Shown piece by piece: positions 29,512-32,299 of a stretch of 32,299 nt of DNA. Below the pieces are notes generated by a model, which worked only from the letters and a program-made list of their open reading frames with translations, did not search any database and was not told where the DNA came from. A program made the translations under genes and the position numbers. The stretch is from Erysipelotrichaceae bacterium (GTDB taxonomy: Bacteria; Bacillota_I; Bacilli_A; Erysipelotrichales; Erysipelotrichaceae): contig DOUE01000016.1 in NCBI GenBank assembly GCA_003520745.1, positions 34,404 to 66,702 on the forward strand, read 5' to 3'. The first letter of the stretch is position 1. Each line of letters begins with the position of its first letter.

Positions 29512-30827
29512 TCGCTCAAATCGGATTTCTTATCGTGTTGATTTTCCTGAACGCTTTTTTTGCCGCTTCGGAAATCGCATTGATCTCCCTAAATGACAAT
29601 AAGATTCGTTTGATGGCCGAGGATGGAAATAAAAAAGCCATCCATCTTCAACGTATCCTATCCCATCCGACCCGCTTCTTGTCGACGATCCAGATCGGCA
29701 TCACTTTGGCCGGCTTTTTAGCCTCGGCGTTCGCATCTGAGAGTTTTGCGATCCCGCTGGTCAACCTGCTGAAAACCTTCGAACTGGGGATTAGCGACTC
29801 GATCCTGAAAACCTTCGCGATGATCTTCATCACGCTCATCCTTTCGTTCTTCACCTTGGTCTTGGGCGAATTGGTCCCCAAACGGATCGCGATGAACGTC
29901 GCCGAGCCGGTTTCGTTCGCCGTCGTCGATATCCTGCGTTTCCTCTTCGCCGTCACCAAGCCGATGGTTCTCTTACTGACCTTCGCCACCAACTTCTTCG
30001 TCCGCTTGTTCGGTTTCGACCCCAACGCCCAAGGCGACCAGGTCACCGAGGAAGAAATCCGGATGATGGTCGATGTGGGCGAGGAAAAAGGGACGATCCG
30101 CGAGACCGAAAAAGAGATGATCAACAACATTTTCGAATTCGACAATAAAATCGTTTCGGACATCATGACCCACCGCACGGAAATCGCCGGTGTCGGATTG
30201 GATGCGAAACTGGCGGACGTCCTCAAGATCGTCGCCGCCGAACAATACACCCGTTTCCCGGTCTACCGTGAAAGCATCGACGACATCATCGGCGTCCTCC
30301 ACGTGAAAGACCTGATCCAATATGTCGAGTTCTCCGAACAAGACAGTTTCGATTTACGCACCATCATCCGTTCCCCCTACTATGTCCCCGAATCCAAACG
30401 AATCGATGAACTCTTCCGTGAACTACAATTGACGAAAACCCACATGGCGGTCGTCATCGACGAATACGGAGGGACGGGCGGGATCATCACGATCGAGGAT
30501 CTGATCGAGGAGATTGTCGGCAACATCTTCGATGAATACGATGAAGACGAGATCGAGATCAAGCAGATCAACGAGTCCACCTTCGATGTGGAAGGCTCGA
30601 CGACCCTGGATGAATTGGAAGAAGATTTGGACATCAAGTTGCCCATCGAAGAATATGATACGATCAGCGGCTTCATCATCGGTCAGTTGGGGCGGATCCC
30701 AAGCGATGGCGAACAACCCGAAGTGACGGTCGACGGCGTCTTGTACCGTGTCTTGAAAGTCGATGAGAAACGCATCACGAAAGTCCAGATCGTCAAACCC
30801 GAGATACTAAGCGAGCAGGAGAGTTAA
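29508..30827 (+). CDS. CorC/HlyC-type CNNM and CBS-domain membrane protein
   Basis: A 439-residue protein of the family often called hemolysin, now linked to Mg2+ or Co2+ transport. Residues 1-190 are the CNNM domain with three to four membrane segments and LGELVPKRIAMNVAEP. Two CBS domains follow at about 205-325 (IMTHRTEIAGV, FPVYRESIDDIIGVLHVKDL, MAVVIDEYGGTGGIITIEDLIEEIVGNI), and a CorC/HlyC C-terminal domain at about 345-425. AGCGAGG lies seven bases before the ATG. The stop is in the terminator loop. Confidence 0.92.
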   Translation: MIAQIGFLIVLIFLNAFFAASEIALISLNDNKIRLMAEDGNKKAIHLQRILSHPTRFLSTIQIGITLAGFLASAFASESFAIPLVNLLKTFELGISDSILKTFAMIFITLILSFFTLVLGELVPKRIAMNVAEPVSFAVVDILRFLFAVTKPMVLLLTFATNFFVRLFGFDPNAQGDQVTEEEIRMMVDVGEEKGTIRETEKEMINNIFEFDNKIVSDIMTHRTEIAGVGLDAKLADVLKIVAAEQYTRFPVYRESIDDIIGVLHVKDLIQYVEFSEQDSFDLRTIIRSPYYVPESKRIDELFRELQLTKTHMAVVIDEYGGTGGIITIEDLIEEIVGNIFDEYDEDEIEIKQINESTFDVEGSTTLDELEEDLDIKLPIEEYDTISGFIIGQLGRIPSDGEQPEVTVDGVLYRVLKVDEKRITKVQIVKPEILSEQES

Positions 30828-30840
30828 CTCCTGCTTTTTC
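30814..30840 (+). terminator. Terminator of the CBS-domain gene
   Basis: AGCAGGAG (30814-30821) and CTCCTGCT (30828-30835) with loop AGTTAA, which contains the stop TAA (30825-30827), then TTTTC. Confidence 0.8.
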
Positions 30841-30848
30841 TATGGATG

Positions 30849-30876
30849 AAAAAAGGCTTACCGTTCACGGTAAGCC
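30849..30876 (-). terminator. Terminator of namA
   Basis: On the minus strand, perfect 9-base arms (30868-30876 with 30855-30863) close a 4-base loop and run into TTTTTT (30849-30854). The namA stop (30858-30860) is in the stem. Confidence 0.8.
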
Positions 30877-31877
30877 CTCGCATAGGACGAGATGAGTCGA
30901 TCCAACTGATTGTCTTTCGCATACGCTTCAAACATCCAGAACGGGTTACGCAGCAATTCCCTGCCCAGCGCGACCAAATCGGCTTTTCCACTGGATAGGA
31001 TTTCTTCGACCTGGTCCAGGCTTGTGATCAGTCCGACGGCGATCACGGGCAAGTCCAAACGTTGTTTGATTTCATGGGCGAATTCGACCTGGTATCCCGG
31101 TTTCAAGGGGATCGCACGATTGACGTTGCCGCCCGAGGAAACGTGGACCAGATCGATCTTGTTTTTCAATGGCAACAATAAATTTCCGACTTCGTGTACA
31201 TCCAAGCCGTTCTCATCCCAATCGCTGGCGGAGACGCGGACTTGAAGGACCTTTTCACTCGGCCAGTACTTTTTCACTTCGTCGATTACTTCCGCAAGGA
31301 AGCGTCCGCGGTTCTCGGTGGATCCGCCATACGTATCTTTCCGAAGATTCGACAAGGGACTCATGAATTCATGGATCAGATAGCCGTGGGCGCCATGGAT
31401 CTCGACGATGTCGAATCCTGCCTCATCGGCACGACGCGCGGCTTGGCCGAATGCCTTGATCACTTCGTCGATGTCTTCCTTCGTCATTTCTTCGGGAACG
31501 GCATACCGTTCGCTATGCGCGATGGCGCTTGGCGCCAAGCGCCGATAACTTCCGGCTTCGCTCTTTCTCCCCGCATGGATCAACTGGATCCCGATCTTGG
31601 AACCGTTGCGATGCACCTCGTCGACGATTTCCTTGAGCGCCGGGATGAACTTGTCGTCCCAAAGACCCAGGTCGCCGTCGGAGATGCGACCGCCCGCCGT
31701 CACACCGGTCGCTTCGATGATGATCATTCCGACCTTTCCGAACGCGGTGGTCGTGTAATGGGTGAAATGGAAATTGTCTGCAAAACCGTCTTTCGCCTGA
31801 TACATGCACATCGGCGGCATGACCAGTCGGTTCGGTAATGTGAGATTCTTCAGTTGATAGGATTCGGTGATTTTCAT
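30858..31877 (-). CDS. namA: NADPH dehydrogenase NamA (old yellow enzyme family)
   Basis: An FMN-dependent ene reductase (YqjM type) that reduces activated C=C bonds, acting in detoxification. Features: PMCMYQAKDGF near the N-terminus with the FMN-tuning Cys, HAGRKSE, EIHGAHGYLIHEFMSPLSN with the two catalytic His (about residues 165 and 168), and the C-terminal VALGRELLRNPFW. Length 339 is normal. GGAGGAAGC precedes the start. It diverges from pirin across a short region with an inverted repeat. Confidence 0.92.
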   Translation of the reverse strand: MKITESYQLKNLTLPNRLVMPPMCMYQAKDGFADNFHFTHYTTTAFGKVGMIIIEATGVTAGGRISDGDLGLWDDKFIPALKEIVDEVHRNGSKIGIQLIHAGRKSEAGSYRRLAPSAIAHSERYAVPEEMTKEDIDEVIKAFGQAARRADEAGFDIVEIHGAHGYLIHEFMSPLSNLRKDTYGGSTENRGRFLAEVIDEVKKYWPSEKVLQVRVSASDWDENGLDVHEVGNLLLPLKNKIDLVHVSSGGNVNRAIPLKPGYQVEFAHEIKQRLDLPVIAVGLITSLDQVEEILSSGKADLVALGRELLRNPFWMFEAYAKDNQLDRLISSYARAYRER

Positions 31878-31886
31878 GCTTCCTCC

Positions 31887-31903
31887 ACGGACGAATTGTC
31901 CGT
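31887..31903. repeat. Inverted repeat between namA and pirin (candidate operator)
   Basis: ACGGACGAATTGTCCGT has perfect 6-base arms around GAATT. It overlaps the pirin -35 box and lies just downstream of the namA start of transcription. Confidence 0.55.
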
Positions 31904-31924
31904 ATTCAGTTTATGACATATAAT
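31896..31924 (+). promoter_or_regulatory. Promoter of pirin
   Basis: TTGTCC (31896-31901) and a perfect TATAAT (31919-31924), spacer 17. Confidence 0.65.
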
Positions 31925-31936
31925 GGGAAGTGTAAA
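31908..31936 (-). promoter_or_regulatory. Promoter of namA
   Basis: On the minus strand TTTACA (31931-31936) and TAAACT (31908-31913), spacer 17. It overlaps the pirin promoter. Confidence 0.5.
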
Positions 31937-31949
31937 GGGAGGAACTCCG

Positions 31950-32299
31950 ATGAGTACTCAACGTCGTATCGTATCCACCATCGCGGGACAGCGGGCCATC
32001 GATGGCGCGGGTGTCCGATTGATCCGTGTCGTCGGTCATTCGGATGTGAAGGAATTCGATCCGTTTCTCTTACTGGATGCGTTTGATTCGAAAGATCCGA
32101 AAGACTATACCAAAGGGTTTCCATGGCATCCCCATCGCGGGATCGAGACCTTCACCTATCTGGTGGAAGGCTTGATCGAACACGGGGATAGTCTAGGCAA
32201 CAAGGGTTTGATTCGAAGCGGGGATGCGCAATGGATGACCGCCGGATCGGGGATCATCCATCAGGAGATGCCCAAGGCGAGCGATCGCATGTTGGGTTT
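31950..32299 (+). CDS. Pirin-family protein, N-terminal part (cut by window end)
   Basis: The first 116 residues of a cupin-fold pirin, open to the last base. The metal-binding residues are visible: the two His in FPWHPHRGIETF and the His and Glu in GSGIIHQEMP. The other family landmarks DPFLLLDAF and GDAQWMTAGSGI are present. Bacterial pirins are iron- or metal-binding proteins, some with quercetin dioxygenase activity. Divergence from an old yellow enzyme gene is common among redox-stress genes. AAGGGAGG precedes the ATG. Confidence 0.88.
   Translation, partial: MSTQRRIVSTIAGQRAIDGAGVRLIRVVGHSDVKEFDPFLLLDAFDSKDPKDYTKGFPWHPHRGIETFTYLVEGLIEHGDSLGNKGLIRSGDAQWMTAGSGIIHQEMPKASDRMLG

Overview
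The window (about 32.3 kb) is a gene-dense piece of a bacterial chromosome. TGA is used as a stop codon throughout (for example at 385-387 and 1729-1731), so this is not a genetic-code-4 mycoplasma. Ribosome binding sites are AGGAGG-like and promoters are of the housekeeping TTGACA/TATAAT type with 16-17 bp spacers. Terminators are compact hairpins that often contain the stop codon. The gene families (SdpI, a ManR-type PTS regulator, RlmA, BglG-type PRDs, thioredoxin-type ArsC, DUF134, DUF5320) fit an anaerobic or facultative Bacillota/Mycoplasmatota-like organism. I cannot fix the species.

Layout. 1-2147: end of a metallo-beta-lactamase-fold gene, a small SWIM zinc-finger gene, and two overlapping genes that share a domain. 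2171-5017: mntP (minus) diverging from manA, a ROK sugar kinase and a SdpI-like membrane protein. 5178-9445: a fructose-superfamily PTS with separate EIIA, EIIB and EIIC, a PRD/EIIB/EIIA regulator and a second EIIB; manA and the regulator type point to mannose or fructose. 9437-13955: YciI, a DGK1/VTE5-type membrane kinase, rlmA, exonuclease III, an RlmCD-type rRNA methyltransferase and a small membrane protein.

14114-21902 is the most interesting part: a nitrogenase-independent NifX/MinD/DUF134 island. Two operons diverge from 15177-15371. Leftward: DUF5320, DUF134, NifX-like. Rightward: DUF134, NifX-like, two MinD/Mrp-type ATPases each with an inserted 2x[4Fe-4S] ferredoxin domain, an MBL-fold protein, and a second NifX-like protein. 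After a methyltransferase and a zinc-ribbon protein comes a third DUF134 protein, here fused to a NifX-like domain, followed by a permease split over two genes. The divergent region has four palindromes centred on CATATG. They sit in two pairs 38-39 bp apart, and each pair brackets a promoter: one site overlaps the -35 box and one lies just after the predicted start. A fifth site lies just downstream of the promoter of the DUF134-NifX fusion. I infer a self-regulated regulon in which DUF134 proteins control metal-cofactor or Fe-S handling genes. The layout resembles the orange-protein (ORP) gene cluster of sulfate reducers, but with DUF134 in place of the sigma-54 regulator known there.

21917-32299: an AI-2E-family membrane protein, a TfoX N-terminal-domain protein, an arsR-acr3-arsC operon with a clear ArsR-type operator, an AraC/GyrI-like regulator, an aminoglycoside-phosphotransferase-fold kinase, an AlkD-type protein, CCA-adding enzyme, a 32-codon small ORF translationally coupled to a CorC/HlyC-type CBS protein, and divergent namA and pirin (cut by the window end). 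No rRNA, tRNA, insertion sequence, prophage or CRISPR array was seen. No gap longer than 300 bases lacks a gene.
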